A stretch of 64,000 nt of DNA from Rubricella aquisinus. Lineage in GTDB: Bacteria; Pseudomonadota; Alphaproteobacteria; Rhodobacterales; Rhodobacteraceae. The notes beneath the pieces are model-generated. The model saw nothing but the letters and a program-made list of their open reading frames with translations. It was not told the DNA's origin and searched no databases. Shown in pieces: positions 20,284 to 30,544 of this stretch (positions within the stretch are counted from its first letter, which is position 1; every line of letters starts with the position of its first letter). The position numbers and the translations under genes are program-made. Location: positions 1 to 64,000 of the forward strand of contig NZ_JACIJS010000005.1 of the NCBI RefSeq assembly GCF_014199445.1, read 5' to 3'.

Positions 20284-20778
20284 TTAGCGGTAAGGCGCGT
20301 CAAGTTCCAGATTGCGGGCGATCTCAGCCTCCCACCGGTCGCCATTGTCCAGAAGCTTTGCCTTGTCGTAGTAAAGCTCCTCCCGGCTCTCGGTGGAGAA
20401 TTCAAAATTCGGCCCCTCGACGATGGCATCCACCGGGCAGGCTTCCTGACAGAAGCCGCAATAGATGCATTTCGTCATGTCGATATCGTATTTGGTGGTC
20501 CGGCGGGAGCCGTCCTCCCGCTCCTCCGCCTCGATGGTGATGGCCTGCGCGGGGCAGATCGCTTCGCACAGCTTACATGCGATGCAGCGCTCTTCGCCGT
20601 TGGCATAGCGGCGCAGCGCGTGCTCCCCCCGGAACCGTGGGGACAGTGGGCCTTTTTCATGGGGATAGTTGATCGTCGCCTTGGGTTTGAAGAAATACTT
20701 CATCCCCAGCTTCATCCCGGCGAAAAAGTCCGACAGGAAGAAATAGCGCGCGGCGCGGTTGTAATCGATCTGTGCCAT
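20284..20778 (-). CDS. nuoI: NADH-quinone oxidoreductase subunit I
   Basis: 164-residue peripheral subunit with two ferredoxin-type 4Fe-4S motifs, [12 protein letters not shown] and [12 protein letters not shown], that bind clusters N6a and N6b. It begins [14 protein letters not shown]. The ATG at 20778 is preferred over an in-frame start nine codons upstream, which lies inside nuoH. Spacing to the nuoH stop is one base. Confidence 0.97.
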   Translation of the reverse strand: MAQIDYNRAARYFFLSDFFAGMKLGMKYFFKPKATINYPHEKGPLSPRFRGEHALRRYANGEERCIACKLCEAICPAQAITIEAEEREDGSRRTTKYDIDMTKCIYCGFCQEACPVDAIVEGPNFEFSTESREELYYDKAKLLDNGDRWEAEIARNLELDAPYR

Positions 20779-20779
20779 A

Positions 20780-21832
20780 TCAGCCTCCGATGGCCCAGCG
20801 GGCATAGGCCCCGCCGAACAGTTCGAAATGAGCGAAGAAGGAAACGAGGACGACCCATGCCAGCGACAGCGGCAGGAACACTTTCCAGCCGATCCGCATC
20901 AACTGGTCATAGCGGAAGCGCGGAACGAGCGCCTTGACCATCGCGAACATGAAGAACCAGAAGGCCATCTTGATCACCATCCAGTGCACCCCGTCGCCAA
21001 GGATCGGCAGGTCCGCAGCACCCGGAATGGGCGACAGCCAGCCGCCAAAGAACAGGAGGGTCAGCAGCGCGCACATCAGCACGACCGCCATCAATTCCCC
21101 AATCATGAACAAAAGGAACGGCGTGGAGGAATATTCGACCTGATAGCCCGCGACGAGTTCGGCCTCTGCCTCCGGCAAATCGAACGGGGGGCGGTTCGTC
21201 TCAGCGAGAGCGGAGATGAAGAACAGCACCACCATCGGCAAATGCGGCAGCCAGTACCAATTCAGCAGCCCCCAATCACCCGATTGCGCCATCACGATCG
21301 CCGTGAGGTTCAGCGACCCGGTGGAGATCAGGATGCCCACGATGATAAAGCCGATGGAGACCTCATAGGAAATCATCTGCGCGGCAGAGCGGAGCGAGCC
21401 AAGGAACGGATATTTGGAGTTCGACGCCCAACCGCCCATGATCACGCCATACACTTCCAGCGACGAAATCGCGAAAATGTAGAGGATACCGACGTTTAGA
21501 TTGGCCACGACCCAGCCATCGTTGAACGGGATCACCGCCCAGGCGATCACGGCCAGAACGAAGGAAATCATCGGCGCGATGAAGAACACCGCCTTGTCGG
21601 CACCCGCAGGTACCACGATTTCCTTGACGATGTATTTCAGGAAATCCGCAAAGGATTGCAGCAGGCCAAAGGCGCCCACCACGTTTGGCCCCTTGCGGAT
21701 CTGCACAGCGGCCCAGATTTTGCGGTCCGCATACATCAGGAAGGCAAGGCTCACGAGCACCATCACCGTGACCAGCAAACACTGGGCGAGGATGATCAGG
21801 AAGATGCCGAAATTTGTGTCGAAAAAGTCCAT
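20780..21832 (-). CDS. nuoH: NADH-quinone oxidoreductase subunit H
   Basis: 350-residue eight-helix subunit at the quinone-tunnel mouth. The conserved [17 protein letters not shown] and the acidic loop [20 protein letters not shown] are both present. It starts 3 bp after nuoG stops. Length is normal for alphaproteobacteria. Confidence 0.97.
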   Translation of the reverse strand: MDFFDTNFGIFLIILAQCLLVTVMVLVSLAFLMYADRKIWAAVQIRKGPNVVGAFGLLQSFADFLKYIVKEIVVPAGADKAVFFIAPMISFVLAVIAWAVIPFNDGWVVANLNVGILYIFAISSLEVYGVIMGGWASNSKYPFLGSLRSAAQMISYEVSIGFIIVGILISTGSLNLTAIVMAQSGDWGLLNWYWLPHLPMVVLFFISALAETNRPPFDLPEAEAELVAGYQVEYSSTPFLLFMIGELMAVVLMCALLTLLFFGGWLSPIPGAADLPILGDGVHWMVIKMAFWFFMFAMVKALVPRFRYDQLMRIGWKVFLPLSLAWVVLVSFFAHFELFGGAYARWAIGG

Positions 21833-21835
21833 ATC

Positions 21836-23854
21836 TTACTCCGCCGCCACCGGCATGTTGTGCTCTTGAGCCAGTTTGGAACACTCCGCCATCACCTGTG
21901 ACGCGCGTGCGATCGGGTTGGTGAAGTAGAAATCGGCAATCGCCTGCCCAAACGCCTGCTCGCCCAATGCGCCGGAGGGCAGCATATCGCCCGTGTTCTC
22001 CGGCACCGTGTCAATCTCAGCCAGATGCGGCACAGCCTCAAACATCGCGGCGCGCAGCGCGTTGATGTTGTCATAGGGCAGTTGCGCGCCCAACTCGGCA
22101 GAGGCCGCGCGGATGATCGCCCAGTTCTCTTTCGCGTCACCGGGCGGGAAATTCGCCCGAAGCGCCATTTGCGGGCGGCCTTCGGTGTTGACGAAAATGC
22201 CCGTCTCTTCGGTATAGGTGGCCGCAGGCAGGATCACATCCGCGCGGTGCGCGCCCCGATCCCCGTGCGAGCCCTGATAGATCACGAAGGGACCCGCCGG
22301 AATGTCGCCCTCATCAGCGCCAAGGTTCCAGACGACCTCTGCCCCGTCCAGCGCGGCAGTGATGCCGCCCTCGGTGGTGAAGCCCAGATCCATCGCGCCC
22401 ACACGGGACGCGGCAGTGTGGAGCACCAGAAGTTTGGAGCCCGACACCTCTGCCATCCGCTGCGCTTCAGCAAGGATCGCGGCACCGTCTTCACGGGCGA
22501 GTGCTGCCTGCCCGACGATGACAAGGGTATTCTTTTCCTTTGTCTCGTCCGACACGCCCTTATCAGCGAGTGCTTTCAGGTCTGCGGGCGTGGTGCCCGC
22601 ATGGGCATATTCATACGTCAGATCAACAGCTTGACCCACAAGGCCAATTTCAGCCCCGGCAAGCCACGCCTTGCGGATGCGCGCGTTTAGCACCGGGGCT
22701 TCCTTGCGCGGGTTGGTGCCGACGAGCAGGATCATCTGCGCGCTGTCGATCTCTTCAATCGTGGCCGTGCCGACATAGGCCGCGCGATTGCCTTCGGGCA
22801 GTTTCGCGCCATCCGTGCGGCACTCGACCGTGCCGCCAAGGCCCGTCACCAGCTCCTTAAGCGCGAACATCGCCTCGGTCGGGGCCAAATCGCCTGCTAC
22901 AGCGGCGATTTTCTTGCCCTTCACGGCGCCTGCCACAGCGGCAAAAGCCTGCGCCCAAGTGGCTGGTTTCAGCTTCCCGTCCACGCGGATGTAGGGCTTA
23001 TCAAGCCGTTGGCGCTTCAACCCGTCCCATATGAAGCGGGTCTTGTCGCTGATCCATTCCTCGTTCACGCCGTCATGGTTACGCGGCAGGATGCGCATCA
23101 CTTCGCGCCCGCGCGTGTCGATGCGGATGGAGGAGCCAAGCGCGTCCATCACGTCGATGCTTTCGGTTTTCTTCAATTCCCAGGGCCGCGCGGTGAATGC
23201 ATATGGCTTGGACGTCAGCGCCCCCACGGGGCAAAGGTCAATGACATTGCCCTGCAATTCTGAGGTCAGCATCTGACCGAGGTAGGACGTGATCTCACTG
23301 TCCTCGCCCCGGCCGGTCTGGCCCATCTCGCTCACGCCGCCCACCTCGGTGGTAAAGCGCACGCAGCGGGTGCAGGAAATGCAGCGGGTCATTTTAGTGC
23401 CGACCAGCGGCCCGAGATCGGGATCGACCGCTGCGCGCTTTTCCTCACGGAAGCGAGAGAAATCAACGCCATAGGCCATCGCCTGATCCTGCAAGTCACA
23501 CTCGCCGCCCTGATCGCAGATCGGGCAATCCAGCGGGTGGTTGATCAGCAGGAATTCCATCACGCCTTCGCGGGCCTTTTTGACCATCGGCGATTTGGTC
23601 TTCACCTCCGGCGGCTCCCCGTTCGGGCCACCGCGCAGGTCGCGCACCTGCATCGCGCAAGAGGCCGCGGGCTTCGGCGGGCCACCAACGACCTCCACCA
23701 GACACATGCGGCAGTTGCCCGCGATGGACAGCCGCTCGTGATAGCAGAAGCGCGGAATTTCCACGCCCGCCTCTTCACAGGCCTGAAGGATGGTGAGCGC
23801 GGGATCAACTTCGATCTCCGCCCCGTCGATGATCATTTTGCGTAGGTCAGACAT
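21836..23854 (-). CDS. nuoG: NADH-quinone oxidoreductase subunit G
   Basis: 672-residue 75-kDa-type subunit. The N-terminal 2Fe-2S cysteines lie in FCYHERL and [10 protein letters not shown]. The His-ligated N5 cluster lies in [18 protein letters not shown] and N4 in [12 protein letters not shown] molybdopterin-oxidoreductase-like C-terminal domain without cofactor follows ([18 protein letters not shown]). The motif for the extra N7 cluster of E. coli is not evident. It starts 4 bp after nuoF. Confidence 0.97.
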   Translation of the reverse strand: MSDLRKMIIDGAEIEVDPALTILQACEEAGVEIPRFCYHERLSIAGNCRMCLVEVVGGPPKPAASCAMQVRDLRGGPNGEPPEVKTKSPMVKKAREGVMEFLLINHPLDCPICDQGGECDLQDQAMAYGVDFSRFREEKRAAVDPDLGPLVGTKMTRCISCTRCVRFTTEVGGVSEMGQTGRGEDSEITSYLGQMLTSELQGNVIDLCPVGALTSKPYAFTARPWELKKTESIDVMDALGSSIRIDTRGREVMRILPRNHDGVNEEWISDKTRFIWDGLKRQRLDKPYIRVDGKLKPATWAQAFAAVAGAVKGKKIAAVAGDLAPTEAMFALKELVTGLGGTVECRTDGAKLPEGNRAAYVGTATIEEIDSAQMILLVGTNPRKEAPVLNARIRKAWLAGAEIGLVGQAVDLTYEYAHAGTTPADLKALADKGVSDETKEKNTLVIVGQAALAREDGAAILAEAQRMAEVSGSKLLVLHTAASRVGAMDLGFTTEGGITAALDGAEVVWNLGADEGDIPAGPFVIYQGSHGDRGAHRADVILPAATYTEETGIFVNTEGRPQMALRANFPPGDAKENWAIIRAASAELGAQLPYDNINALRAAMFEAVPHLAEIDTVPENTGDMLPSGALGEQAFGQAIADFYFTNPIARASQVMAECSKLAQEHNMPVAAE

Positions 23855-23858
23855 GGTA

Positions 23859-25157
23859 TTACTCCGCCGCGACGGCGCTGACGCGGCCCGTGCGTTTATG
23901 CTTGATGCGGTCCTCGATCTCGTCGCGGAAATGGCGGATGAGACCCTGAATGGGCCATGCCGCCGCGTCGCCTAGGGCGCAGATCGTGTGGCCTTCGACC
24001 TGTTTGGTGACATCCAGAAGCATGTCGATCTCTTCAGGCTCCGCGTCCCCCGTCACCAGACGGTCCATCACGCGCATCATCCATCCGGTGCCTTCGCGGC
24101 AGGGCGTGCACTGGCCACAGCTTTCGTGTTTGTAGAATTTTGATAGACGCCAGATCGCCTTGATCACGTCGGTCGAGTTGTCCATTACGATCACGGCGGC
24201 GGTTCCGAGGCCCGATTTCTGCTCCCGCAGCCAATCGAAATCCATGATCGCGTCTTCATACATCGTTTTGCCGGGGATCAGGGGGACGGATGAGCCGCCG
24301 GGGATCACCGCCTTGAGGTTGTCCCAACCGCCGCGAATGCCGCCGCAATGGGTCTCGATCAACTCCTCAAAAGAAATGCTCATCGCCTCTTCCACCACGC
24401 ATGGCGTGTTCACATGGCCGGAGATGGCAAAAAGTTTGGTCCCTGCATTGTTCGGACGGCCAAAGCCGGAAAACCAGCTTGCGCCGCGGCGCAGGATCGT
24501 TGGCACCACGGCGATGGATTCCACGTTGTTCACCGTCGTCGGCGCGCCATAAAGCCCGGTATTCGCGGGGAAGGGCGGCTTGAGCCGTGGCATGCCCTTT
24601 CGCCCTTCAAGGCTTTCGAGAAGGGCGGTTTCCTCACCGCAGATATAGGCCCCTGCCCCGTGATGAAGATAGAGGTCATAATCCCAGCCGGACCCCGCGG
24701 CATTCTTGCCCAAGAGCCCCGCGTCATAGGCTTCATCAATCGCGGCCTGAAGCGCCTCGCGCTCCCGCACATATTCGCCGCGAATATAGATGTAGCCCGC
24801 ATGGGCCCCCATCGCGAAAGAGGCGATCAGGCAGCCTTCGATCAGGGTGTGGGGATCGTGGCGCATGATCTCCCGGTCTTTACAGGTGCCGGGCTCGGAT
24901 TCGTCCGCGTTCACCACCAGATAATGCGGGCGACCATCGCTTTCTTTCGGCATGAAGGACCATTTCAGACCCGTCGGGAAGCCCGCGCCGCCACGGCCAC
25001 GCAGGCCGGAGGCTTTCATCTCCTCGATGATCCAATCGCGCCCCTTTTTCACCAGATCGCCCGTCCCGTCCCAATGGCCGCGCTTTTGCGCACCAGCCAA
25101 GGAGCGGTCATGCATCCCGTAAAGGTTCGTGAATATGCGGTCCTGATCAGCCAGCAT
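23859..25157 (-). CDS. nuoF: NADH-quinone oxidoreductase subunit F
   Basis: 432-residue 51-kDa subunit that oxidises NADH at FMN and passes electrons to 4Fe-4S N3. FMN/NADH loops are [13 protein letters not shown] and [19 protein letters not shown]. The N3 cysteines lie in [12 protein letters not shown] plus [13 protein letters not shown]. The ATG is at 25155-25157. Confidence 0.97.
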   Translation of the reverse strand: MLADQDRIFTNLYGMHDRSLAGAQKRGHWDGTGDLVKKGRDWIIEEMKASGLRGRGGAGFPTGLKWSFMPKESDGRPHYLVVNADESEPGTCKDREIMRHDPHTLIEGCLIASFAMGAHAGYIYIRGEYVREREALQAAIDEAYDAGLLGKNAAGSGWDYDLYLHHGAGAYICGEETALLESLEGRKGMPRLKPPFPANTGLYGAPTTVNNVESIAVVPTILRRGASWFSGFGRPNNAGTKLFAISGHVNTPCVVEEAMSISFEELIETHCGGIRGGWDNLKAVIPGGSSVPLIPGKTMYEDAIMDFDWLREQKSGLGTAAVIVMDNSTDVIKAIWRLSKFYKHESCGQCTPCREGTGWMMRVMDRLVTGDAEPEEIDMLLDVTKQVEGHTICALGDAAAWPIQGLIRHFRDEIEDRIKHKRTGRVSAVAAE

Positions 25158-25160
25158 CTG

Positions 25161-25382
25161 TTAGTTCCCTTCACTCTGGCGCTTGAGCCAGATCCTTATC
25201 AGTACGATCAGCGCCCAAGCGAGCGCTGCCAGTGCGGCGAAATCGGCAAGGAAGGCATAACGCGCATCCAAGCCGATCTGACCGCCAATCAAGTTGAGAA
25301 CAACCCAAGCGGAGAAAGCGATAATGATGACAAACATCGCCTGTCGGCCCTGCCGCCGCGTGCTGTCATCCTGCCCTTTCAC
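25161..25382 (-). CDS. Small two-helix membrane protein in nuo operon (DUF5337-like)
   Basis: 73 residues. A short polar N-terminus (DDSTRRQGRQ) is followed by two hydrophobic segments, about residues 16-35 and 45-64, and a basic end KRQSEGN. It resembles the DUF5337 proteins that I recall beside nuoF in Rhodobacteraceae; that match is from memory. The start is GTG at 25380-25382 with GGGAG about 12 bases upstream. It lies 3 bp before nuoF. A possible assembly or accessory role is inferred from position only. Confidence 0.7.
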   Translation of the reverse strand: MKGQDDSTRRQGRQAMFVIIIAFSAWVVLNLIGGQIGLDARYAFLADFAALAALAWALIVLIRIWLKRQSEGN

Positions 25383-25418
25383 CGTCGAATGCTCCCGTAT
25401 TCGGTGGCGCCGTGTGGT

Positions 25419-26105
25419 TTAGTACACGCCGCCCTTATCCACTTTCTTGGAGAACTCGGTCTCCTCGCCCGCGGCCAAGGCTTTTGCCTGACCGACCCAA
25501 TCATCGCGCGACACGCGGCCCTTGAACCCGACAAGGTTCTGATCCGCCCATGCCACATCATCCGCTGACCAGCTTGCGATCTGGTCGAAATGGTAAAAGC
25601 CCATGCCGTGCAACACACCTTCGAGCTTTGGTCCGACGCCTTTGATCTTTTTCAGATCGTCCGGGCCACCGTCGCGCGCAGCCGTGAGCCGCGCCGGGCC
25701 GTCGCCTTCGGCAGCAGCGGGTTCGGCTGCCGTGGCCGGTGCGGCGGCTTTCTTTTCCGGGGCCGGTTTCGCGGCAGGTTTTGCAGCTTCAACCGGCGCG
25801 GCGGCATTCTGACGCCAATCGGCGGTTTCCGTCGCGGTGGGTGCTGCGGGTGCCGTGACCGGGGCCACGCTGACCGGTTGCACTTCGACCGCCTCAGCCG
25901 CATTCGGCGCCGGAAGCGGCTTGCCAAAACTCCAGATCAAAACAATCGCCAGCGCGGAGGCGACAATCGCCGCGATAAAGAGCCGCCCAAGCAGGCTCAC
26001 ATCCCCGAGGAGGGTGATGATGCCAAATACGAGGCAAGCCACCCCAGCGGCAACAATCAAGCTGAACAGCGTACCGCTGAGCCCTGTTTCATTCTGTGTC
26101 GTCAT
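25419..26105 (-). CDS. Membrane-anchored helix-hairpin-helix protein in nuo operon
   Basis: 228 residues: two N-terminal hydrophobic helices (about 14-33 and 40-61), an Ala/Pro/Glu-rich linker (about 65-145), and a C-terminal domain (about 150-210). That domain begins DLKKIKGVGPKLEGVL, a helix-hairpin-helix-like motif, and ends SRDDWVGQAKALAAG. A closely similar C-terminal domain is fused to NuoE or to ribosomal protein L21 in other alphaproteobacteria (from memory). Here it stands alone as a membrane protein between nuoE and nuoF. Database names such as NuoE-like are probably caused by that shared domain. Function unknown. Confidence 0.8.
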   Translation of the reverse strand: MTTQNETGLSGTLFSLIVAAGVACLVFGIITLLGDVSLLGRLFIAAIVASALAIVLIWSFGKPLPAPNAAEAVEVQPVSVAPVTAPAAPTATETADWRQNAAAPVEAAKPAAKPAPEKKAAAPATAAEPAAAEGDGPARLTAARDGGPDDLKKIKGVGPKLEGVLHGMGFYHFDQIASWSADDVAWADQNLVGFKGRVSRDDWVGQAKALAAGEETEFSKKVDKGGVY

Positions 26106-26161
26106 GGCGATATTCCTTCCCTGTTTGGTGGGTCTAAAACGCTCCCACCCGAGAGGTTAGC

Positions 26162-26839
26162 TCATTCCCCCGTAATTCGGGAAACCGTATCTTCATTTTC
26201 GACAGCCAGCGCGACCGAGGCGTTATGTGCCATCTTGTCGGCCTCCCATTCCTTGAGCGAGGTCAAACCGCCCAGCGGCTCCGACGCGTAGCGCCCGTTT
26301 TGCGGCCCCGGTGTTGGCACCTTGCCTGCGGCAAGCTCCTCAAGGATTTCGGCAAACCGTGCGGCGGTCAGATCCTCATAGTAATCCTTGCCGATCTGAG
26401 CCATGGGCGCATTCGCGCAGGCTCCAAGGCATTCGACCTCTTCCCAGGTGAATTTATCGTCCCAACCGGGGGTAAACGGCTTTGCCGCGATCTTTTCCTT
26501 GCAGACTGCGATCAGGTCTTCGGCCCCGCAGATCATGCAGGACGTGGTGCCGCAAACCTGCACATGGGCAATGCTGCCCGTGGGGGTCAATTGGAACATG
26601 AAGTAGAACGTCGCCACTTCCAAAGCGCGGATATAGGCAAGGCCCAACATCTCCGCGATATGCTCAATCGCGGGGCGGGTCAGCCAGCCTTCCTGCTCCT
26701 GCGCGCGCCACAAGAGGGGGATGATGGCAGATGCCTCCCGCCCTTCCGGGTATTTCGCGATTTGCCCTTTCGCCCATTCGGCATTGGCCGGGGTAAAGGC
26801 AAAGCTGTCTGGTTGGTCTTTATGCAGGCGACGCAGCAT
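26162..26839 (-). CDS. nuoE: NADH-quinone oxidoreductase subunit E
   Basis: 225-residue 24-kDa-type subunit with a thioredoxin-like fold holding 2Fe-2S cluster N1a. Ligands lie in [10 protein letters not shown] (the first Cys and the one five positions on) and CLGACANAP. It begins [15 protein letters not shown]. The C-terminal helix-hairpin-helix extension seen in some relatives is absent and occurs instead as the next gene. The ATG is at 26837-26839. Confidence 0.95.
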   Translation of the reverse strand: MLRRLHKDQPDSFAFTPANAEWAKGQIAKYPEGREASAIIPLLWRAQEQEGWLTRPAIEHIAEMLGLAYIRALEVATFYFMFQLTPTGSIAHVQVCGTTSCMICGAEDLIAVCKEKIAAKPFTPGWDDKFTWEEVECLGACANAPMAQIGKDYYEDLTAARFAEILEELAAGKVPTPGPQNGRYASEPLGGLTSLKEWEADKMAHNASVALAVENEDTVSRITGE

Positions 26840-26873
26840 TATGCGGCCCCTTTCTTGATCTCAGTTTGGTGGG

Positions 26874-27053
26874 TCATGACATCAGCCCCACCCATATGGG
26901 AAGTTGAATTATGTAGAGACCAGCGCCGATCCCGGCCCCGATCATGCCAGCCCGCGCGCGCCCTGCCTTCACCGTCACCATCGACGCCACGCCACCAATG
27001 GCGGAGCAGACGACGAAATAGTAGAGGCTGAACGTGGCGAAAGCGGCGGTCAT
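26874..27053 (-). CDS. Small two-helix membrane protein between nuoD and nuoE
   Basis: 59 residues, almost wholly hydrophobic (MTAAFATFSLYYFVV..., then GMIGAGIGAGLYIIQLPIWVG). The ATG at 27051-27053 lies 1 bp beyond the nuoD stop at 27055-27057, with AGGTGG-type purines upstream in nuoD. A longer in-frame start would lie inside nuoD in a different frame and looks like shadow sequence. No family recognised. Co-translation with complex I subunits suggests an accessory or assembly role, inferred only from position. Confidence 0.65.
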   Translation of the reverse strand: MTAAFATFSLYYFVVCSAIGGVASMVTVKAGRARAGMIGAGIGAGLYIIQLPIWVGLMS

Positions 27054-27054
27054 C

Positions 27055-28275
27055 TCAGCGGTCCACCTCGCCAAACACGATATCGAGCGAACCGAGGATC
27101 GCTGCGACATCGGCCAATTGGTGACCGCGCGACAGGTGATCCATCGCGGCCAAATGCGGATAGCCCGGGGCGCGCAGCTTGGCCTTATAGGGTTTGTTGC
27201 TACCGTCACTCACCAGATACACGCCGAACTCGCCCTTGGGCGCCTCAACGGCGGCATAAATCTCACCCTCAGGCACATGGAAGCCTTCTGTGTAGAGTTT
27301 GAAATGGTGGATCAGCGCCTCCATGGAGGTTTTCATATCCCCCCGCTTGGGCGGCGTGAGCTTGCCACGGGCCAGCACGTCCTCGCCCTTGCACTGGTCG
27401 AGTTTTTCGAGCGCCTGACGCATAATCTTGACGCTTTCGCGCATCTCCATCATCCGGCAGAGGTAGCGATCATAGCAATCGCCGTTCTGCCCGACAGGGA
27501 TCTGGAAATCGAATTCGTCATAGCATTCATAGGGCTGCGCGCGGCGCAAATCCCATGCCATGCCGGAGCCACGGACCATCACACCGGAGAAGCCGTAAGC
27601 CATCGCGTCCTCGCGGCTGACGACGGCGATATCCACGTTCCGCTCTTTAAAGATGCGGTTTTCGGTGATCAGCCCTTCGATATCATCGAGCACTTCACCG
27701 AAACTTTCGGTCCAGGCCCAGATATCGTCACACAGTTTTTGCGGCAGATCGACATGCACGCCACCGGGCCGGAAATAGGCCGCGTGAAGCCGCGCGCCAC
27801 AGGCCCGCTCGTAGAAGATCATGAGCTTTTCACGCTCTTCAAAGCCCCATGCCAGAGGCGTCATCGCGCCCACATCCATGGCTTGCGCGGTGACGTTCAG
27901 CAGGTGGTTCAGCACCCGGCCCATTTCAGAGTAAAGCACCCGGATCAGCGACGCGCGGCGGGTGATCTCCGTCCCTGTCAGCCGTTCGATGGCAAGGCAC
28001 CACGCATGTTCCTGGTTCATGGGTGCTACGTAATCGAGCCGGTCGAAATAGGGCAGGTTTTGCAGATAGGTGCGGCTTTCCATCAGTTTTTCAGTACCGC
28101 GATGAAGAAGGCCGATATGCGGGTCCACCCGCTCCACGATCTCACCATCGAGTTCCAACACCATCCGCAACACGCCATGCGCTGCCGGGTGCTGAGGCCC
28201 GAAATTGATGTTGAAATTGCGGATTTTCTGCTCACCCGTCAGGGCGTCGTCGAATTTGGAGCCATCAGCAGCCAT
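27055..28275 (-). CDS. nuoD: NADH-quinone oxidoreductase subunit D
   Basis: 406-residue 49-kDa-type subunit lining the quinone site. Conserved [41 protein letters not shown] and the C-terminal DIVFGEVDR are all present. The start is the ATG at 28275 with AGGAGG upstream. The in-frame start at 28368 lies inside nuoC and is rejected. NuoC and NuoD are separate here, unlike the E. coli fusion. Confidence 0.96.
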   Translation of the reverse strand: MAADGSKFDDALTGEQKIRNFNINFGPQHPAAHGVLRMVLELDGEIVERVDPHIGLLHRGTEKLMESRTYLQNLPYFDRLDYVAPMNQEHAWCLAIERLTGTEITRRASLIRVLYSEMGRVLNHLLNVTAQAMDVGAMTPLAWGFEEREKLMIFYERACGARLHAAYFRPGGVHVDLPQKLCDDIWAWTESFGEVLDDIEGLITENRIFKERNVDIAVVSREDAMAYGFSGVMVRGSGMAWDLRRAQPYECYDEFDFQIPVGQNGDCYDRYLCRMMEMRESVKIMRQALEKLDQCKGEDVLARGKLTPPKRGDMKTSMEALIHHFKLYTEGFHVPEGEIYAAVEAPKGEFGVYLVSDGSNKPYKAKLRAPGYPHLAAMDHLSRGHQLADVAAILGSLDIVFGEVDR

Positions 28276-28279
28276 AGCC

Positions 28280-28897
28280 TTACGCCTCCTTCTTTTCATC
28301 GCCGGGAAGGATGTATTCCGCACCTTCCCATGGGGACATGAAGTCAAACTGCCGGTAATCCTGCACAAGGCTCACGGGTTCATAGACCACGCGCTTTTCC
28401 TCCTCGGAATAGCGGACCTCGACATAACCGGTGGTCGGGAAATCCTTGCGCAGCGGATGCCCGCGGAAGCCGTAATCCGTGAGGATGCGCCGCAAATCCG
28501 GGTGGCCAGAGAACATCACGCCATACATATCGAATACTTCGCGCTCATACCAATCGGCGGACGGATGCACGTCGATGATCGAGGGGACGATCTCACGCTC
28601 CCGCACGGGGACTTTCACCCGGATGCGCTGGTTCTGGGTCATCGACAGGAAGTGATAGACCACCTCGAACCGCTTTTCGCGCTCGGGCCAGTCAATCGCG
28701 GTGATGTCGATCAGCGTGGTGAATTGGCAGGCCGCATCATCCTTCAGGAATTGCACGAAAGACGGGACGTTGGTCGGCGTCACGGTCACGGTCAATTCAC
28801 CGCCCACAACCTGATGGGACAGCATCGCTGCCTCCTGCCGCACCTCAAGATGCGCGCCGAGGTCTTTCAACTCTTCGATCATTACGCTGTCATTCAT
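28280..28897 (-). CDS. nuoC: NADH-quinone oxidoreductase subunit C
   Basis: 205-residue 30-kDa-type subunit. The signature ERE(V)[23 protein letters not shown] region and GHPLRKDFP are clear. The ATG overlaps the nuoB stop by 4 bp. Peripheral-arm structural subunit next to NuoD. Confidence 0.96.
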   Translation of the reverse strand: MNDSVMIEELKDLGAHLEVRQEAAMLSHQVVGGELTVTVTPTNVPSFVQFLKDDAACQFTTLIDITAIDWPEREKRFEVVYHFLSMTQNQRIRVKVPVREREIVPSIIDVHPSADWYEREVFDMYGVMFSGHPDLRRILTDYGFRGHPLRKDFPTTGYVEVRYSEEEKRVVYEPVSLVQDYRQFDFMSPWEGAEYILPGDEKKEA

Positions 28898-29427
28898 CGG
28901 GTAATCGTCCCCGTCCGGCGCATTTTGCGCTGAAGTTGCAGGATACCGTAAAGAAGTGCCTCTGCCGTTGGCGGGCAGCCCGGCACATACACATCCACCG
29001 GCACGATCCGGTCACAGCCGCGCACAACGCTATAGGAATAGTGATAATACCCGCCGCCATTCGCGCAGGATCCCATGGAGATCACATAGCGCGGCTCGGG
29101 CATCTGGTCGTAAACCTTACGCAATGCCGGGGCCATCTTGTTCGTCAGCGTGCCCGCCACAATCATCAGGTCAGACTGGCGGGGGGAAGCGCGCGGGGCC
29201 GTGCCGAACCGCTCAAGGTCATAGCGCGGCATGGAGGTGTGCATCATCTCCACCGCGCAGCAGGCAAGCCCGAATGTCATCCAATGGAGCGACCCGGTGC
29301 GTGCCCAGTTGATCGCGGCCTCCGTCGAAGTCAGCAGAAAACCCTTATCCGCCAGTTCATTCGACAGAGCCTGCGTCGTGACTTCCTTATCCGCACCAGC
29401 GGTATTGAGCGAAGTTGTCACTCCCAT
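28894..29427 (-). CDS. nuoB: NADH-quinone oxidoreductase subunit B
   Basis: 177-residue PSST-type subunit carrying the terminal 4Fe-4S cluster N2. Cys ligands lie in [10 protein letters not shown] (tandem Cys), GSCANGGG and [11 protein letters not shown]. The ATG at 29427 is used, overlapping the end of nuoA by 10 bp with AGGGAGC upstream. A start seven codons earlier is possible. Confidence 0.96.
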   Translation of the reverse strand: MGVTTSLNTAGADKEVTTQALSNELADKGFLLTSTEAAINWARTGSLHWMTFGLACCAVEMMHTSMPRYDLERFGTAPRASPRQSDLMIVAGTLTNKMAPALRKVYDQMPEPRYVISMGSCANGGGYYHYSYSVVRGCDRIVPVDVYVPGCPPTAEALLYGILQLQRKMRRTGTITR

Positions 29428-29783
29428 TCGAGTGCTCCCTTCTTCCATTCATAGATGAACCCGATGGTCAGCACGGCAAGGAACACCATCATCGACCAGA
29501 ACCCGAGGTCGCCCTGATATTGGAAGCTCACCGCCCATGGGAACAGGAACGCGACTTCCAGATCAAAGATGATGAACAGGATCGACACGAGGTAGAACCG
29601 CACATCAAACTTCATCCGCGCATCGTCGAACGCGTTAAAGCCACACTCATAGGCAGAGACTTTTTCGGCATCAGGGTTGCGGACGGCGACAATCGCGGCG
29701 GCCAAAAGCAGAACAAGACCAAGGCCAATGGCAAGGCCAAGAAAGACGAGGATCGGCAGATACTCTCTGAGAAGGTCGTCCAA
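29418..29783 (-). CDS. nuoA: NADH-quinone oxidoreductase subunit A
   Basis: 121-residue three-helix subunit. The conserved [24 protein letters not shown] loop (in two parts) and the [11 protein letters not shown] helix are present. The start appears to be TTG at 29781-29783 with a strong GGAGGA eight or nine bases upstream; no in-frame ATG exists near. It is the first gene of a nuoA-N operon of about 15.6 kb. Confidence 0.95.
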   Translation of the reverse strand: MDDLLREYLPILVFLGLAIGLGLVLLLAAAIVAVRNPDAEKVSAYECGFNAFDDARMKFDVRFYLVSILFIIFDLEVAFLFPWAVSFQYQGDLGFWSMMVFLAVLTIGFIYEWKKGALEWE

Positions 29784-30186
29784 AGGGTGCTCCTCCAGTG
29801 CGTTGCGGCAAGCCTCAGAAAGGACTCACTGCTGCGTTATTTCGGTTGCGGGTCTAAACCTGCTGCGCGCGTGGGTCAACAGAACGGGACGTCGCATCGT
29901 ATGCAATTGCACACGAATTTCCCTTCCATCCCGTGACAGCCAAACGCGCCATGCCTCACCGCAATATTCGTTTTCTAACAGAACGATTGTCACACGGGAA
30001 CAGGAAGCGGTGGCCGGGGCCCGGGAAATTGGCGGAATCAGCACACATCACGCGGAAATTGTCGATTTTCACGAAACAGAGAGGTCTCATTTACGTGATT
30101 AGCAGTTGATCGAAGCCTCTGCCTAGTGTGCCTCACCCCCGCATCGGTGGGTGTCATTCAAAACCAACCTCTCAAGGAGTTACCAC
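29784..30186. other. Divergent intergenic region between nuoA and bufA
   Basis: 403 bases without a supported gene. It holds the probable nuo promoter near 29851-29879. Just ahead of bufA it has a GC hairpin at 30134-30153 (CACCC...GGGTG) in the leader and an AAGGAG ribosome site. I could not identify a metal-response or ECF sigma promoter with confidence. Confidence 0.6.
29851..29879 (-). promoter_or_regulatory. nuoA: Possible sigma-70 promoter of the nuo operon
   Basis: Reading the minus strand, TTGACC (29874-29879) and TAGACC (29851-29856) are 17 bases apart, about 70 bases before the nuoA start. The -10 is weak, so this is tentative. Confidence 0.4.
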
Positions 30187-30477
30187 ATGTCCAATACCGT
30201 CGTTAAAGGCCTTGCCATCGCATCCGCCGTCACCACCGCCATCGCGATGACCGCAACGGTGGCATCCGCACAAGCGACCGAGAAGTGCTACGGCGTTTCC
30301 CTCGCGGGCGAGAATGATTGCGCCGCTGGCCCCGGCACGACCTGTGCAGGCACCTCCAAGGTCGATTATCAGGGCAACGCATGGACGCTGGTGCCCGCGG
30401 GCACCTGCCTTTCCATGGAAATTCCGGGCGACCGCATGGGCTCCCTTGAGGCGCTTGAGCGCGATCTGCCGGCATAA
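30187..30477 (+). CDS. bufA: Bufferin-type precursor peptide (DUF2282)
   Basis: 96-residue secreted small protein. A signal peptide (about 1-30, ending ASAQA) precedes a core with four cysteines at residues 34, 45, 53 and 74 in the DUF2282 pattern ([24 protein letters not shown]). DUF2282 proteins with DUF692 and DUF2063 partners are the bufferin precursors, ribosomal peptides whose cysteines are modified and which bind copper in the periplasm (Caulobacter work; also called gigA there). First gene of a four-gene operon. The ATG at 30187 has AAGGAG upstream; an earlier in-frame start adds residues ahead of the signal peptide. Confidence 0.88.
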   Translation: MSNTVVKGLAIASAVTTAIAMTATVASAQATEKCYGVSLAGENDCAAGPGTTCAGTSKVDYQGNAWTLVPAGTCLSMEIPGDRMGSLEALERDLPA

Positions 30478-30488
30478 GGCCGTCCTCC

Positions 30489-30514
30489 GGGGTGCCCTCA
30501 CAACGGGGCACCCC
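30489..30514 (+). promoter_or_regulatory. Hairpin between bufA and bufB
   Basis: GGGGTGCCC (30489-30497) pairs with GGGCACCCC (30506-30514). There is no T-run after it. It may protect the bufA mRNA 3' end or lower expression of the enzymes relative to the precursor; this is inference. Confidence 0.55.
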
Positions 30515-30544
30515 ACCCTCCCTCCAGCAGATCAGAGCAAGCCG

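Noticed and set aside
24348-25568. Plus-strand frame of 406 codons opposite nuoF
   Set aside because: Shadow of nuoF and the following small gene.
27034-28341. Plus-strand frame of 435 codons opposite nuoD
   Set aside because: Shadow of nuoD; no coding signature.
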